Assembly (NCBI GenBank): GCA_002499345.1
Contig: DALF01000043.1
Location: 1-30,594 of the forward strand
Length of the DNA stretch: 30,594 nucleotides
DNA from: Euryarchaeota archaeon UBA170
GTDB lineage: Archaea; Thermoplasmatota; Poseidoniia; Poseidoniales; Thalassarchaeaceae
Direction: 5' to 3'
The position numbers were made by a program, and so were the translations under genes. The notes under the pieces are model-generated. The model saw only the letters and a list, made by a program, of their open reading frames with translations, was not told the origin of the DNA and made no database searches. Positions 29,800-30,594 of this stretch are shown piece after piece (position 1 is the stretch's first letter; every line of letters starts with the position of its first letter).

Positions 29800-30594
29800 A
29801 TGGTAGTGCCCGAGCCCGCGGGTGAGTTTGATCCAGTTGCCCTGGAGAGCTCCTTGATGGATACTTGGAGAGTCGAGGGGACTTTTGCTAAATCTATTGA
29901 ATCAAGGAGGGGGCATGGATCCGCTTTCACATTTCTTGAAGGACCGCCAACTGCTAATGGGAAGCCGGGAATCCATCATGTAATTTCGAGGCTTTTCAAA
30001 GACATGGTATGTCGATGGAAGACTATGGAGGGGCACGTGGTTGAACGGAAGGCAGGATGGGATACCCATGGACTACCTGTAGAGATAGAAGTTCAGAAGC
30101 AACTTAATTTGATGTCTAATGAAGAGATTGAGAAGTTTGGGATGAAGGAATTCAATGAGAAATGTAAGGAGAGCGTATGGACTTACGAAGAGGCCTGGAG
30201 AGAAATGACTGAGAGAATGGCTTTCTGGGTTGACCTTGATGATCCCTATGTAACCCTGCATGACAAATACATAGAATCGGCTTGGTGGTCACTGAAGCAG
30301 ATGTTCGAGAAGGGTCTCCTATTCAGGGGGCACAAGGTCCTCCCATACTGTCCCCAGACTGGAACGAGCTACTCCAGCCATGAGGTCTCTCTAGGATACA
30401 AAGAGGTCACTGAGCCCGCTGTGTTTGTCAAATTCAAGTTATTGGACGATAATGCTTCGGTGCTGGCTTGGACTACAACTCCTTGGACCCTCCCTGGAAA
30501 TGTAGGGCTTGCAGTTGGTCCGGATTTAACCTACTGCCGAGTGAAAATTACCTCTGGGCCATCTGATTCTTGGGAAGGCAGAGGAGGTGCAGAA
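29800..30594 (+). CDS. ileS: Isoleucyl-tRNA synthetase, N-terminal part (runs off the window)
   Basis: 265 codons are present, with no stop before the window edge. The class I signature EGPPTANGKPGIHHVISR, followed by KDMVCRWKTMEGHVVERKAGWDTHGLPVEIEVQK, LPYCPQTGTSYSSHEVSLGYKEV and VLAWTTTPWTLPGN, is specific to IleS (active site and start of the editing domain). The frame is open back to about 29647, but ATG 29800 begins MVVPEPAGEFDPVALESS at the usual distance from the first motif and has a TATA-like element upstream. Charges tRNA-Ile. Confidence 0.94.
   Translation, partial: MVVPEPAGEFDPVALESSLMDTWRVEGTFAKSIESRRGHGSAFTFLEGPPTANGKPGIHHVISRLFKDMVCRWKTMEGHVVERKAGWDTHGLPVEIEVQKQLNLMSNEEIEKFGMKEFNEKCKESVWTYEEAWREMTERMAFWVDLDDPYVTLHDKYIESAWWSLKQMFEKGLLFRGHKVLPYCPQTGTSYSSHEVSLGYKEVTEPAVFVKFKLLDDNASVLAWTTTPWTLPGNVGLAVGPDLTYCRVKITSGPSDSWEGRGGAE

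Overview
The window reads as archaeal chromosome from a streamlined planktonic member of the Thermoplasmatota, most like Marine Group II (Poseidoniales). This placement is an inference from gene content. The archaeal markers are an Orc1/Cdc6 initiator, ribosomal proteins uL16/L10e and eS6, aIF2 gamma, Dph2, CTP-dependent riboflavin kinase, an archaeosine-type TGT, and an aconitase-X protein of the phosphomevalonate dehydratase family. HMG-CoA reductase is of the bacterial-like class II. No rRNA, tRNA, CRISPR array, insertion sequence or phage gene was found.

Layout. 1-5264 (+) is an informational block: uL16/L10e C-terminus, hpt-like PRTase, dph2, orc1/cdc6, eS6, aIF2 gamma, PIN-domain protein. 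5261-7505 (-) holds a DUF357 protein and a 649-aa protein with a degenerate Orc/AAA-like N-terminus, a long acidic linker and a C-terminal winged helix. 7506-7823 is the only long non-coding stretch: very AT-rich, with nine copies of a 7-bp element (YTAACGY/TTTACGC) around an AT core, between two divergent promoters. It is the best candidate for a replication origin or operator array. 7824-14163 holds class II HMG-CoA reductase, citrate synthase, a small membrane protein, a hotdog thioesterase, a KBL-type aminotransferase, a PqqB-like MBL hydrolase and RibK. 14141-26365 is all on the minus strand: TruA, a TPR protein, a membrane PH protein, a Trp-rich protein, two interlocked ABC-2 exporters, a TGT-PUA protein and a fused aconitase X. 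26547-30594 holds a CxxC protein, an mPGES2-like GST, a bPH2 protein, NadE, an HMA-DUF4396 protein and the start of IleS.

Most notable points. (1) aIF2 gamma and TruA have essential conserved N-termini upstream of their first ATG/GTG/TTG, and in each the open frame begins with CTG right after a stop codon, so CTG initiation is implied twice. (2) The iterated element sits beside a probable pseudo-ATPase Orc-like/wHTH protein. (3) Zinc-ligand cysteines are missing from both aIF2 gamma and the TGT. (4) All five convergent gene pairs overlap or nearly touch, so no room is left for terminators between them. The HMG-CoA reductase and the aconitase X suggest the archaeal (phosphomevalonate dehydratase) mevalonate route to isoprenoid lipids.
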